Positions 11,754 to 23,677 of a DNA stretch of 64,000 nt are shown here, piece by piece. The stretch comes from Hypericum androsaemum. Lineage: Eukaryota; Streptophyta; Magnoliopsida; Malpighiales; Hypericaceae. Every line of letters starts with the position of its first letter. Position 1 is the stretch's first letter. Location of the stretch: positions 19,481,912 through 19,545,911 of the forward strand of contig OZ023188.1 of NCBI GenBank assembly GCA_963995505.1. Reading direction: 5' to 3'. The translations under genes were made by a program, and so were the position numbers. Below the pieces are notes generated by a model, which worked only from the letters and a program-made list of their open reading frames with translations, was not told the DNA's origin and did no database searches.

Positions 11754-12870
11754 GGACAAATTACCTTTAGATTCCTGTAGTTTGACAAATTTACTAATAG
11801 GGTCCTTACTTTTTTAAAATTCCTCTTTTCGTCCTCCGAATTTAGCAAAATAGAATTCTCAGGTCCCTATCGGGTCAACCGTTGATGTCACCGGTCAACC
11901 AATTTTTTTATGGACCATTCTACCCTTCCAATAAAAAAACAAAAACAAACATTATCCCTTCCAGTCCCGCCGTCGTCTTCTCTGGTGATTAGGACGCCTC
12001 TGATCATCCAAACCACCAACAACTTCCTGTCCCAAAGGCACCGGGGAGACAACTCCCGGAAGGAGTTCGATTAGGTGAGAGACGGGTTCGTTGGGGGATT
12101 TGCAATAATTTGAATCGATTTGATTTGCATCGATTAGGTTAGGGACGGGTTCATCGGGGGAGCTTCCAGTCCCGACGGCGGTGCGAGACCAAGAACCCAA
12201 ATGACCACTGCTGCTCTGTCGACGTCCCCAACAACCGGCCATATGGTGACGAGAAGAGCACCTCGGGGACATCCGCTTCCTCTGTGTCGCCGTCGGAGGA
12301 GGAAGAGGACTCTTCAGGGACGAAGACGGGTAGACGAAGATGTTTTCTCTAACCAGACAACGAGGCCAACAAATTCTGGCTAACAAAATGGAGACCGGGA
12401 GGATACAAAGGGAGAATCGAGGACGAGATCTTAGGAGGGAGGGGAGGTGACGAGGAGATCCACCAGGTCTGGACAGTTTCGGTGAGGGAGAGGTCGTACT
12501 ACCCTTCTAAACCCAGTACGCCGATTCGTTAAACCCAGTAGCCCCTTGACGTTCTTCGGAATGCCGATTCATCGACTGCGTTTGTTCCTTGGTCAGGGAA
12601 GATGACAACCCACCGGTTGATTGAGCCTCATCGTCGGTGGTGGTCGACGAGCGTGGAAGGCGACAACCCTTTTTTATTTTTTGTTAATTTTTATACAAGG
12701 GTATAAAGGTCACAATAAAAGTTATGTTGACTGCTGATGTAAGCGGTTGACCCAATAGTGACATGAGAGTTCTATTTTATGAAATTTGGAGGACGAAAAG
12801 AGGAGTTTCAAAAAATTAAGGACCCTACTAGTGAATTCGTCAAACTACAGGGACCTGAAAGTAATTTACC
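11754..12870. mobile_element. MULE-type DNA element with long TIRs
   Basis: Terminal inverted repeats of about 175 bp: the left begins ggacaaattacctttagatt and the reverse complement of the right begins ggtaaattactttcaggtcc. Both continue through tgtagtttgac, agggtcctta and ctcttttcgtcctcc. A perfect 9-bp target duplication ttttttcta lies at 11745-11753 and 12871-12879. Long TIRs with a 9-bp duplication define Mutator-like elements. No transposase is visible. The GC-richer core (about 11950-12660) holds an open minus-strand frame (12386-11952) rich in Arg, Ser and Pro that I do not recognise. Captured host sequence is possible. Confidence 0.88.
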
Positions 12871-12879
12871 TTTTTTCTA

Positions 12880-14194
12880 ATTGTTATGTGCGAATGTTAA
12901 TTTTGTTACTCCATGAAAGTTGAATGTGCAAAGATCTTCAAAGTTGATAGATGAAAAGCAATTACTGTGGTGGTTCTTGTATTTGGGTGTGACATCATGT
13001 ATGACAGTACTCTCGATAGCTCTTTTTCTCGCGACGATTTTTTCTCAATAGATTTTTAGTGAAGTATGTAACTGCAATCCGTTATTTGTTCGAAGACCTT
13101 ATACTCTCTCAATAATATCTTTTATATTCATAAGGCTTAAATTCAAAATTCATCATAAAATTTAGAGTTATAAAAAAACATGGGTCCTCATATAGATTTA
13201 TTATTGATAAACCTATTTTGATCCGCTCTATAGATTCGGATAAACAGAAACCCTTTCTGTCGGTTGTATATTGATGACAAGATCAGTATAGCACAAAATG
13301 CAGCTGGCGCACGCAACCAATCTTTCAAACGATGGCGACGTTTTAAGATTATGCTTCATTAATTCTGGATATGGCTGTTGTTCTTGTAAGCTCAGATTCT
13401 TCAATGCGGTATGTAAGTTATAATTGGCAAATAAAAGTAATAAATAAACAGATAAAAGCTACTTGGAACTTCTTCCCTTCTGGTCTTTGGTGTCTTTGTG
13501 TCCTGTGAAGGCTCAGGTCTTATGGTCTGTTTCGGAGGTCGTCCCTTTTGTTCTTTTTCCTTTTAGGTCTCTAGGTTTTTGTTTTTGGTTTTTAGCTTGA
13601 TGGTGCGGTATTTTTCTAGTGATTTTAACGTCAAAATAGATTTTTCCATTGGAATACTCTTTTGCTACCAGACCTTTTTCCCTACGGGTTTTGGTGTGGT
13701 AGGATTTTGACAAGACCGACAGTCGCAACCCCGTTTTGCTCCATGGAGGGGAAATACCGTTCTAAGTAGGTTGCATAGTCTATGGCGGTCATTAATACAT
13801 ATACCTTAAAAAAAAGCTACTTGGGCTTGTAGTGAATTTTTTTTATATAGATATAATGATATTTGAACTTTTCAAATTTTAAGAATATATTTATTGAAAA
13901 ATATAATGCTACAATTTTGCGCTTGACTAAAACATTTTTTTTGTTGTTGCAAAATCTTCATTGCTATTCTAAATTTCTCGCGAGTGCAGCTTGGCTCCGC
14001 AGTTGCGTTAGAGGTATAATAGTTGGTATAGGATAAAATCAATAAGCTTGGGACAACACTCGAGTTGAGACAAAAACTTGGATTCATTGTTTGTCAACGT
14101 TGGTACAATTTAATATACGATAAAAGACGTGCACATATCAACAGTATCGACATTTATTCTGAATAGCAGTCTGCTAATAGAGCCAATACTGAAA
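12880..14194. other. Spacer between MULE and GDSL copy 3
   Basis: AT-rich intergenic DNA downstream of GDSL copy 3. Short frames exist but none resembles a known protein. I see no RNA gene or clear repeat. Confidence 0.5.
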
Positions 14195-15773
14195 TTACTT
14201 GAAATAAGTATCTGCAGCCAGGCGGCTGAAGTTAACGGGAAGCACAAAGTTTGGTTCGCCGCCGTAAAGGGTGAGAGTCGCCAACTCGGACCCAAGCTGG
14301 CTTGGATGGTACCGATCCCAGAAGAAGTAGTCGTTCCGGTTCGGACACACTGTTGCATTTGGAAGGCACGCTGATTCTGCTCCCAGGTGTCCCAGTCCGC
14401 AGCATGCACTCTTCGCATCCTTGAACCCTTTAATATCATATCATTTTTTGTTAATATAGACACAAATTAAGCTTAATTTATACAGTATATTTTTTAAATT
14501 ACTTACGGAAAGCAAGAGGATTGTGAAGGACGTCCATGGTCATATCGTATGAATTGCCGAGTGAATAAATCATCCCTTTGAATTCCGCGTTCAGCTTCTC
14601 CAGAACGACTTGGACCTCCGTAAAGAACATCTGGGAGAATAAATTCATGGGGTCGAAACAGCCACCCGTAGAATTCAACAGCCGGAACTGAGGAATGCAC
14701 CCAACCGGGGATACGCTTATTATCCCCAGTCTCCTAGCGCCTAGCTCCAGTATTTTCTGCATTTTTTTTGAATTGGATAATAGCATGGATTAGTACATAA
14801 TTATCGATATTCATAGGTGATCGGTCGTTCGTTCGTACTTACCCGTAGTTGGGTGTAATAACTTTGCATGAGGTTGGCAATGAATTGCTGAGGGGCGAGG
14901 GTGACGTTGAACTCGAAGTACTCGAAGATGTCGTTGCTCCCGATAGTAATGAGGATGAGAGACTTTGAGATTATTAGAGACTCTCCACTCTCTGCGCCCA
15001 TTACTTCTGATATGTTGCTGCACACTGTCGCAAATTGTTGCACCTGTTCTTCCATGCTGATCACTTTCCCCTGCCATACCATATAATTACATTAAATAAT
15101 TGAAGTAATAATTTGGATAACTTTTTATAATCCACATAGGTGGTTCCAAAAAATTGGAAGAACGAAAATAATATAATTAAATAAATAAATGAAGGAAGAG
15201 GAGGCGTGATCATTACAAATTGCGATCCTGTATCTAGCAGAAGCCCGGCTCCCCCGGAGGCAAAGTTGGCTCCATGCATAATATTGCGCTTGAAGTAGGA
15301 TCGCCGGGTGTTTAGCAGCTCAAGGAAAGCTGGCGGGCTTCTCTTGAATCCAAACACCCTCGCTACAAACCATACATTAATTAGAAAACATAGAGTTAAA
15401 ATTAAGTGATGAGCGATTTGCCATTTTTTGTGATCTTATCCGACTCGGGCACCACTTTTTATTTGGGGCAACCTTTAATATGTGACTTGTACGTACCAAC
15501 GGAATCAGCAATGTTGAAGCCGTTGCTAAACCTCCCAGTGGGTTTACCCCCGATAAAATCGATCCCATTGAAACGGAAATCGGCTCTGGCTAGTCTTACC
15601 GGCAACCAATTGTTGGTGCCCACATCAGCCGTGGAGTCCCCGAACACGAAGATGGCCGGAAATGCCGTATCGGCTGAGCACTGTGAGCTTACCAATGCAA
15701 CGACCACTGTGAAAAAACCAATTTGATTCCACCCTCGATCCATTGCCATTTTTGTTAATTTTTCTTCTCGCAA
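14195..15773 (-). CDS. GDSL esterase/lipase, tandem copy 3
   Basis: SGNH-family hydrolase of 377 aa in five exons: 15773-15497, 15362-15217, 15070-14843, 14756-14507, 14427-14195. A hydrophobic leader lies at residues about 17-33. Block I is FVFGDSTAD with Ser47; Leu of GDSL is Thr. Further blocks are GANFASGGAG, GSNDIF and WDRYHPSQ (Asp338, His341). Met9 (15749) is an in-frame alternative start that gives a cleaner signal peptide. Exon phases match the other two copies, but exons 2 and 3 are a codon or so longer than in copy 2, so it is the more diverged paralogue. Predicted secreted. Confidence 0.9.
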
Positions 15774-15828
15774 ATTACTATGTAAATTTGTTTTCTGAAT
15801 TGATCATTATAATGAAACCGTTGGTTCC

Positions 15829-15838
15829 TATATATATA
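15829..15838 (-). promoter_or_regulatory. TATA box of GDSL copy 3
   Basis: Ten alternating T/A bases about 56-65 nt upstream of the first start codon at 15773, in a good position for a core promoter. Confidence 0.5.
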
Positions 15839-16144
15839 GAAGCCTGTGGTTAGCAACTAGGAGGATTACGAGCACTAGATAATTGACTATTTGTGACGGC
15901 AATTGAATCAAATTCCAATATGATGTGTACAATTTTGGTTGGTGAGTTCCATTTTCCAAAATTAGACATTTCTTGTTTCTCAGCTGCTTCAAGAATAAAT
16001 ATATGGTTCCGTCGTCTAACTTAGAAGTATAAATATGTGTATATAAAATACTTGCCCAAAAAATATGTATATAAAATGTGCTTGTCCTGTTTCACTCTTT
16101 CCATTACAAGTGTTTATTTTCTAACTTAAAAAAATGTTTATTTA

Positions 16145-16240
16145 GCCAAATATTATTTGGTTTAATGTCACAAGGCGTACATGATTTGACGGAGGTTTAG
16201 AGTTCGATCCCTCGTAGTTGTAACTTTGGTGTAAATATTT
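16145..16240 (+). mobile_element. Short tRNA-derived SINE-like insertion
   Basis: About 96 bp holding gttcgatccc, a match to the tRNA B box (GGTTCGANNCC), near 16202. It is flanked by a near-perfect 24-bp direct repeat starting taacttaaaaaaatgttt (16121-16144 and 16241-16264). Size, B box and long target duplication point to a SINE, but the family was not identified. Confidence 0.5.
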
Positions 16241-16264
16241 AACTTAAAAAAATGTTTGTTTAGT

Positions 16265-18000
16265 TGTTTTGGTCCGCCAATTTAATAATTAGTTGACTGA
16301 ATAATATGATATAATCGCTAGGCCAAAACTAATTGCTGGTCGAACAACCATTTTTAAACTATATTCGATAGCTTTGCATTTATTTTTATTTTTTTGAGAA
16401 ATATAGCTTTGCATTTATTTATTTTTTTGGAGATCACCCACTATTCAAATATATGTTAAACCGATTAGTCGAATTTGAATTGGATTGAACTAGAAAGAGT
16501 GATAAATGGTTTTGTTAAAGATATAATAGTATAGAATTGTCTCACTAGGCATTGTTTTAAATCACAATTTTTTTCACTGTATTCAAAATTTTAACGAAGT
16601 TATAGCTATAATTTCATACACAGAAAATCTTACTCTGGATCCAGATGTATATGAACTTATTATTATACTCAATAAAATTCAACCTTTACAAAGAATGAGC
16701 AGTGTTGTATAAATAATTATGGGTTAAAATGGATCTTCTTCTCACATATGCGGTGACTAGATTTCACGAGTGCGGCTGGTTAGAACATCCAAAAATAGGG
16801 TCGGGGAGAAAGTAGGATTTAGGAGTTGCAACGTTTTTAACGAGTACCTGTCTGTCTAGTCTTGGTATAAACGTCGTCGACGTTTAGCTACCCCACACAT
16901 CCACTTCGCTATCACTAACTCCATCATTATCAGCATATGGATCCAATAACTATGTCTGTGACTATGCTTCCAAATTGTGATCATTTTAGTTCACATTTTC
17001 ATCCAAGTACTTATTGAACTTAATTAGTTAAAGTTGTACAAAATCTCAAAAAAGTAAATAAAAAAATCTCATTGACCCTGAAAAAATAAATTTTCTGATT
17101 ACATTCGAATAACATTTTATCACTTAATTTAAGTACTTGATTCCCGCGTATGAGAGTAAACCCGATCAATTTGGTGCCAGCTAATTGACCCACTGAAGTT
17201 TTAGCGGTAGTGTATATTGCCATTATTTAACCTTTACTCGAGTCTATTATTTTGATTTAGTGGTTGGTTTTTTTTTCTTTACCGGATGCTATATATTATG
17301 TCTTGGGAAAATGCAAAAATACCATAATCGGCAGCGAAACTCCTTGCACATAGGCTATAATATTATATATTCTTTTCTCAAAAAAAATTTATATATTCAT
17401 GTCTTGGGCTTAGGAGTAAAAGGACCAGGTCCAATAAACACGGACACGATTTCAGCCTTTGACCCCAAGTCATGATGGGCCTCGTTGTTATGACATCTAC
17501 TTTTCTTTGCATAGATTGATTATTCATTAACCATTAAATAATTTTGATAAAAGTCCACTTGATTTTGCCTACTTGCATATTGTTATTATGTAATTTTAAA
17601 ATCTTTAACCAATTTTCTCAAATTGACATTCGAGTAATTTTTTTGGTACGAAAAGTAAATATCGGCTCCGGCTCAATATAATTGTCTGGTGTCCAATCTC
17701 CCGTATTCGCAAAATTTCATCCAACTCCGACTTCAAACAAACATTCGGGAGGAGTAATTTCTCCAACACCGGTTAGTCGTTATCCACGCTATAAAGGCGA
17801 AAAGATTAACCATCACTTTCCCGGGAAAAAAAAAATGACATTACCTTTCCTTAATCTAAACATCGACCGAACCTCCTCTCTCTCTCTCTCTTTCTATTTT
17901 CTGTAACTAATTTATCAGTAGTAGCTAACAGTAGCGGGGCTGGTAGTTAGAGAGAGAACGGCAGCGTTTCGCCCTGTTGGATGGTCGTTAATAGATGACG
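16265..18000. other. Intergenic DNA upstream of PAT10
   Basis: AT-rich and without a convincing coding region. A CT-rich run near 17875-17892 and a pyrimidine-rich leader precede the PAT10 start, typical of a plant 5' UTR. Confidence 0.45.
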
Positions 18001-21000
18001 ATGGTCGCTCTATGTCGGGACGGTTGCAACCGGTCGTTCGACCGGTGTTACCGCGTCATCCCTTGCCTCGCCGATCCCGGTACTCGCGCTCTCCTCTCAT
18101 TCTCCCTTTTCTTCTAGAAGCTGTAATATTAGAATGGATAATTCTAATTTGAATAATAACCCAACCCAACCCAACCCAAGGGCGGAGATCGTCGCTAGGG
18201 CTGAAGGCGGCGCTGGTGTTGCTGCATCTGGTGTACGCGGGAGTGCTCTTCCTCTTCGACTCCGACCTAATCGATACGACTAGGCAACAGCCTTGGTAAT
18301 TCCCTCTTTTGCTTATTCCTCAGAACCCTAGCTGGCACCGGTAGAGTTAGAGGTATAGGTTTTAGGTTTTAGCTGCTTCTCGACGGTGTGTGTGTGTGGT
18401 AGTTATAATTTGTATGTCGGAATCTTGGCGCTTGAGCTCCGGTTTGGATTTCGTGAATCGGAGGATCGATTAAGCCAGTTACGGGCAGTGTTCGCCGTTC
18501 GGTTGTTTTCCTGACTGAGCTGGGCTATAGGCGATTATTTTAACGCTGATGCCTTGTCCTGCTAGGTTGCATTTCTGTCTGCTGTCTGCCTACATTCTCG
18601 GTTCTTCCTCGTATATAGATTCTTTATGATGTGTTTATTGTTAGTTTCTCTGCAGTGATGCTATTCCTCTGGTGCTAATTACTCATCATTTTCTGATTTA
18701 TTCTACATCCAGGTATACCGGGTTGTATGTGTTATTATTTGTTGCAACCTTGGTTCAGTACTTTGTGACTGCCGGTTCTTCTCCTGGGTAAAGGCTTATG
18801 AACTCAATTATCGAACTTCTAATGTTTTGAGTCGTACATCTCCTACCATTTTTTCGTGTGAATGCTCTCACGGTTTCTTTTTCTTTTGATTTCTTTGCGT
18901 CATATAGCTACATCTTGGATGCAATGAGAGCTATAAATGAGAAGAATGCAGGTTTCCATAGTTCTTCAGTGAGCTCAAAGTAAGTAGCGTTGTCAACCTT
19001 TTTTTTGGTCAAAACTTGATGATCTTTTGACATGCCAGGCTAGTTTAGAGTTGAAAGGTCACACTAACTGTTAGCTGTGACATTGTTTAAGCAAAGACAA
19101 CCGACTTCAAGCAAAAATGGTAGCTTGGTCATTACCGTCGACCATAGTCAGTCAGGGAGAAGCAGTTCAGGAAGCAACTTAGTATATTGGGCAAAGATTG
19201 TTTTGGATATGTACCCCCCAGGTACACCTGTAAGGTATGCCTATCTTTGCAGGCCAGAGCTTTGGAATCATGCTTACGGATAGGAACGGCATCCACACTG
19301 TTTTATTCCCATGATCTCAATGTTAAGGCTTTTAGAGCTGGTTGCTGTGAGTTTAGTAGAATGCAGATCAGAATTCAGCCTTATAATACTCCGATCTTGG
19401 GTTAAATGAAATTAGCATTTCATGACTAAATAAAATTTCTCTAATACTCCTCAAAAGTGAGTAACAGTTTTTTTTTTCCTCGCTGCAGAAGTTTAACTTG
19501 TTCCTACTGCAATGTTGAGCAGGTATGAATTGGTTGTCACATGGAGTTAGATTTTGTACATCTGCTGTGTCCTGAAGTATGTATTTGTGTGCGTGACACT
19601 ATTTAAGTTCTAGAATGTCCATAAATAGTAATTACTGATACTTTGATTACTGGGGTGTCGCATTGGCAGATAGCAGAGTCAAATAGAGCCAATTCAAGAA
19701 ACTGGATGCATATTTGAGCTTAAGGCTTGATGAGATGCTTGTGTTATAATTGATTTAGACTAGATTATTGCCAGATTTAGCTTAAATTATCTGACATCTG
19801 CCATCGATTATGACATCATATATTTTTCATTCCTGGCATTGATTAAAGCCTCCCAGGGCCAAGCACTGTCATGATTGCGACAAATGTGTTCTTCAGTTTG
19901 ATCACCACTGTTTTTGGCTTGGAACATGCGTTGGCCAGGGAAATCATTGCCGATTTTGGTGAGTCCTGTTCCTTGTTTAAGAAGGTCGTTACAACTAAGG
20001 AAATCATTGCACACCGAGTTTGATGAAAGGCCTTCACAATTAGAACATAAGTCCAACTCGTGCTTTTTGAAATATGGCATCCAAAACTAATGCTTTACAA
20101 TATGTTCTGATTGTAACAACCAAGGAATGGTATACAAATTCCAAAGCATTTGTTTTGGATGCCATATTTCAAAAAGTTCCTACCATGCTTCTTTGTTGGA
20201 ACCTTTAGACGCAACTGAAGTATTTCAGACAAAATGTATCAATTTTCATGTTTTGCGGAGTAATCATCCAGGTGCTGACTTGTATGCTTTGAAACTCAGG
20301 TGGTACATTTGCGAGGAAACAGCATTGTGCCTGTGGACTGGCATCTTGTACATATCATACTTGAAGACCAATATAACAAGGGCCTGGTATGGTGCTTTTG
20401 ATGTCATGATTTATGTTATGCATTGGCCTCCTGCTCAGTTTGTCAGTGGCAAAAGGGAGTTTTTGAACTTGAAACTAAGTGAGGATTAGTTGATTGGTGT
20501 TGCATTGGTGCGATTGTCTGGGATAAGAATGTCCAATGAGCCCTACTTTTTCTATCTCGTGCAGTTACATCACACTGCAGAGAACATGTTATTGTAATGG
20601 GCTATACTTAACAATTGACCCTTTGTTGTCAGGTGGAAGGATGCAATCATGATTATAATGCTGGTCTTTTTGTTCATGTCCTTGATCTTTCTGTTTCTCT
20701 TATTAATTTTCCACAGGTACTTATTGCCAATTAATTGCTACTCTGAACTTCAGCTTGAGATCATTGATTTGAATTTTTTGTCGTCAGTTGCTTGCTCTTT
20801 ATGCTGATAATCTATTAGCCCTTGTTAAAACACCCACCCCGAATCCCATGTAGTGTTGTTTTTGGACATACTCTCACTTCCCGTTTCTATGCAGCTACCT
20901 TATACTCACAAATCAGACTACCTATGAACTTGTAAGGCGTCGAAGAATCCCGTATTTAAGGTTAGTTCACACGTTGCGTTCTTATCGTGGTTTCTTTAGA

Positions 21001-21380
21001 ACATAAAACTTGATCAGTACCGTAGTCATCAGACGTGCAACAACCTTGTGTAGAGTGTGATATACATCCCTAATGAGTCGCATCCAACACACTATGATAT
21101 TACTAATCCGTACAACCAGTCTTCATCCGGAGAGCCTAGAAAGAACGGTTCAAGAACGCCTGCCATTCTAGAATTGATCTCTGAAGGAGCTTTGTGTTGC
21201 AGGGGAATTCCTGAGCGGGTATATCCTTTTAGTAAGGGAGTTTGCAGGAATGTGTACAACTTTTGCTGTGCAAAGAGCAGCATTTACAACTTGGAAAGGT
21301 TACCGACATCCTGGGAACTCGAAGAGAAGTCTAGACCTTATAGTTGCTTAGATTTTTTGACCTGCCGTTGTTGCTGCTGA
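18001..21380 (+). CDS. PAT10: DHHC protein S-acyltransferase, PAT10 type
   Basis: Adds palmitate to cysteines of membrane-associated proteins; the Arabidopsis counterpart acts at Golgi and tonoplast. Eleven exons: 18001-18079, 18181-18295, 18713-18787, 18908-18979, 19097-19234, 19489-19522, 19849-19958, 20300-20386, 20633-20716, 20895-20960, 21203-21380. All borders are GT-AG in consistent phase, giving 345 aa, the usual size. TM1 is about residues 34-54 and TM2 about 66-84. The cysteine-rich domain runs from LTCSYC through HCHDCDKC to the catalytic DHHC at 189-192. Two more membrane helices follow, then the TTxE motif (TTYE, 273-276). The C-terminus ends in a cysteine cluster. The start is the Met that opens the frame leading to IPCLADP. 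Assignment rests on near-continuous similarity to remembered PAT10 proteins. Confidence 0.93.
20063..20176. repeat. Inverted repeat (hairpin) in PAT10 intron 7
   Basis: Two 34-nt arms (20063-20096 and 20143-20176) are reverse complements at 33 of 34 positions, with a 46-nt loop. It lies between exons 7 and 8. It could be a MITE remnant or local inverted duplication, and would form a strong stem in the pre-mRNA. Confidence 0.8.
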
Positions 21381-22030
21381 GATACCGAATACTTTGTATC
21401 GTCAGACAGATTCTTTTCCCCTTTTAAGCTTTTTCAAGCTTGACGAGAAGCATGTTGTGTTGTACATCCAATTCTTTTTTAGCTACTTGTAAATTTTATA
21501 CCCTCCAGGATTCGCATTTCTCACTTGCTCTTGTTTTATCTGATGGCGCAAATGCTTCTCTTGTTCGATCTTCACGTCCCGGATTCAAGCCCATAAGATA
21601 TTACATGGGCCGGTTGATGGGCTTTTGACATTTACTTCTTCTGGACATTGAAATCTCATGCCCTGGAGCCATATTAGAAATTGATGCTAAACCCGCCAAT
21701 CCTTTTATCGTATAAACCCCTCGCAATTTATCATCAATTCTTTCTTTTAGATTGTTTTCGAATGGACTTTCATGGAATTCGCCAATATTATGCAGTTTGA
21801 CCTGCTTCTTTATATTACATACTTTATGAGACTCGGGTTTAGAGTTTTTTAGATTAGATTAATGCAAAGAAAGAAACGTCAGAAATTGGAGAAAATGTGT
21901 ATCTGAATAAATCTTCCTTCACTAATAATAGAATAGACTACAGTATGTGTGACACATGCACATGATTTTAATCCCTAAGCGTATCCTCTAAAACTTGGAT
22001 GCCTTTGGATTGGAGCAAAAATATCTGAGA
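21381..22030. other. Converging 3' regions of PAT10 and DUF241 copy 1
   Basis: No coding region or repeat recognised. It presumably holds the 3' UTRs of the two convergent genes. Confidence 0.5.
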
Positions 22031-22858
22031 CTATTGGGACATGATGTTCAAGAGGGAAGCTCTTGTCTTCATCAAACGCCTGAACAAGCTCTCCAAGCTT
22101 GTCTCAAGTCCTCCAATGCTGTTCTCTAGCGCTTCCAACCTCTCTCGTGCACCTTGCAGGTTCTCTAAACCGATTCCTAATTCACTCAACGAAACGTCCA
22201 CAAGAACATTCTCGTTTAGGTTCTCTCGTGTAACTTCTTCACATGCGACGCTTCCCTTGTGCAAAACTTTCGAGACGAATGACCACCTGCTGTTCTTTGC
22301 CTTTGGAATTGGCACCGACAAGTAGGCCAATACGGCCTGGAAGATGCAACGGGTGACTAGATCAACCTCGCCAAAAACACGAACAACTTCGGGTTGGGAC
22401 TGATCTTGGCCCTTGCTCTCCTTTTGCCTCAATTCAGCGACCAACTTCTTGGCAGTTCTCCTCAACTGGTTCCTGAAGCACGTGAAGCTTTTCACGCCAG
22501 CTTCGATGCTCGAGTCGTCCTTTCTCCTGCGAAGCGCGGATTGAAGTGCCCGAAGTTGCTCCTGAATCTGAAGCATGGAATCCACCAAGATGCTGCAGAT
22601 GTCAAGCACCTTGTCGGATCCATCTATGATTCCGTTTAGGCATTTGATCTCTCCCTGGGTTGATGCCAAGTTGAGTACGTCCTCCAGGGATTCGTAAACG
22701 TTCTCGAGTCCGGACAGGCCAGCGCAGATTGACCCAGATGTGGACGTCGCAGAAATTTCCATTCCCTTGAGCTTGTTGAGCTCTTGTTCGAACCTGACGT
22801 TGCTTGGATGGGACCTGGATGGCAAGCTAACCGACCTGACGTGGCACTTGGTAGCCAT
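22031..22858 (-). CDS. DUF241 family protein, copy 1
   Basis: Single-exon gene for 275 aa. It has the hallmarks of the plant-specific DUF241 family: an N-terminal VRSVSLPSRSHP motif (residues 8-19), a leucine-rich helical middle with ALQSALRRRK near 105-114, a WSFVSKVLHKG block, and a C-terminal coiled segment ending TRASLLNIMSQ. No signal peptide or membrane segment. The family has no established biochemical activity. Two related genes lie at 26124-26930 and 32390-33295, making a small local cluster. Confidence 0.92.
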   Translation of the reverse strand: MATKCHVRSVSLPSRSHPSNVRFEQELNKLKGMEISATSTSGSICAGLSGLENVYESLEDVLNLASTQGEIKCLNGIIDGSDKVLDICSILVDSMLQIQEQLRALQSALRRRKDDSSIEAGVKSFTCFRNQLRRTAKKLVAELRQKESKGQDQSQPEVVRVFGEVDLVTRCIFQAVLAYLSVPIPKAKNSRWSFVSKVLHKGSVACEEVTRENLNENVLVDVSLSELGIGLENLQGARERLEALENSIGGLETSLESLFRRLMKTRASLLNIMSQ

Positions 22859-22961
22859 ATCTATATATGTGTGTATTGGTTTGAGAGACCTTTTATTTTG
22901 CGGAAGGCTTGGAGGGTTGAAGTTTGATGTGTTGGGTTAAACCAAGAAGAAGGCTCTCTCT

Positions 22962-22969
22962 ATATATAG
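22962..22969 (-). promoter_or_regulatory. TATA box of DUF241 copy 1
   Basis: TATATATA inside a short palindromic ctctctatatatagagag about 104 nt above the start codon at 22858. Confidence 0.45.
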
Positions 22970-23206
22970 AGAGGGACACAGAAAAATACAGAAACCAGAC
23001 AAGACCGAGTACCTCGATGATGGTCCCCATGTGAAGCCAATTATTGTCATCTGATCTCCACTTGGCATTTCGGTTGCTTGTCCCATCTCTGCGTCAATTA
23101 TTGTGATTTTTTTGGAATTGTATCTTTATGTACATATATATATTGAATTAATTAACAAAAATTGAGCATATTATAATAGCTACAAAATTTACTCTGGCAT
23201 ATTTAA

Positions 23207-23672
23207 TGTGATACCCCGTAATTGATATGTACTGTCTGAAATGTCTTAAGTGATTTGATTGGTACTATTTATATCAACAAGGTGCACCTTCTTTTCTGAC
23301 ACACATATTGAGAGAACTCTAAGGTTAAACACGTTTGGCTGGGAGTAGGATCAGGATGGGTGACCTCCTGGGAAGTTTTCTGGGATGCATACGAGTGAGG
23401 ACAAAACACGCTGGAAAAGAACCGTGTTGGTCTGTGGAGACAGTCGGTCAAATCATGGGAGGACGTCGCGTATTTAAAGAGGGGTGCATGTGATACCTCG
23501 TAAATGATATGTACTGTCTGAAATGCGTTAAGTGATTTGATTGATCCTATCCATATCAACATGGGTAACCTCATGGGAAATTTTCTGGGATGCGTGCGAG
23601 CGAGGACAAAACACGCTGGAAAAGACCCGTGTTGGTCTGTTGAGACAGTCGGTCAAATCATGGGGCGTTACA
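23207..23672 (+). mobile_element. Cassandra-type TRIM with 5S rRNA-like LTR
   Basis: Two direct copies starting tgtgatacc (from 23207 and from 23489), the second ending gcgttaca. They are separated by about 30 bp including a purine tract aaagaggggtgca. A 5-bp target duplication tttaa lies at 23202-23206 and 23673-23677. The first LTR carries a stretch (about 23313-23378) matching plant 5S rRNA, with the C-box-like segment aggatgggtgacctcctggg intact at 23353-23372. The second LTR has lost the 5S A-box part. The primer-binding site is missing, so the inside and the 5' LTR end are deleted. Confidence 0.85.
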
Positions 23673-23677
23673 TTTAA

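Noticed and set aside
23313..23378. Genuine 5S rRNA gene
   Set aside because: Only part of the 5S sequence is present, it is diverged, and it lies inside an LTR-like direct repeat; best explained by Cassandra.
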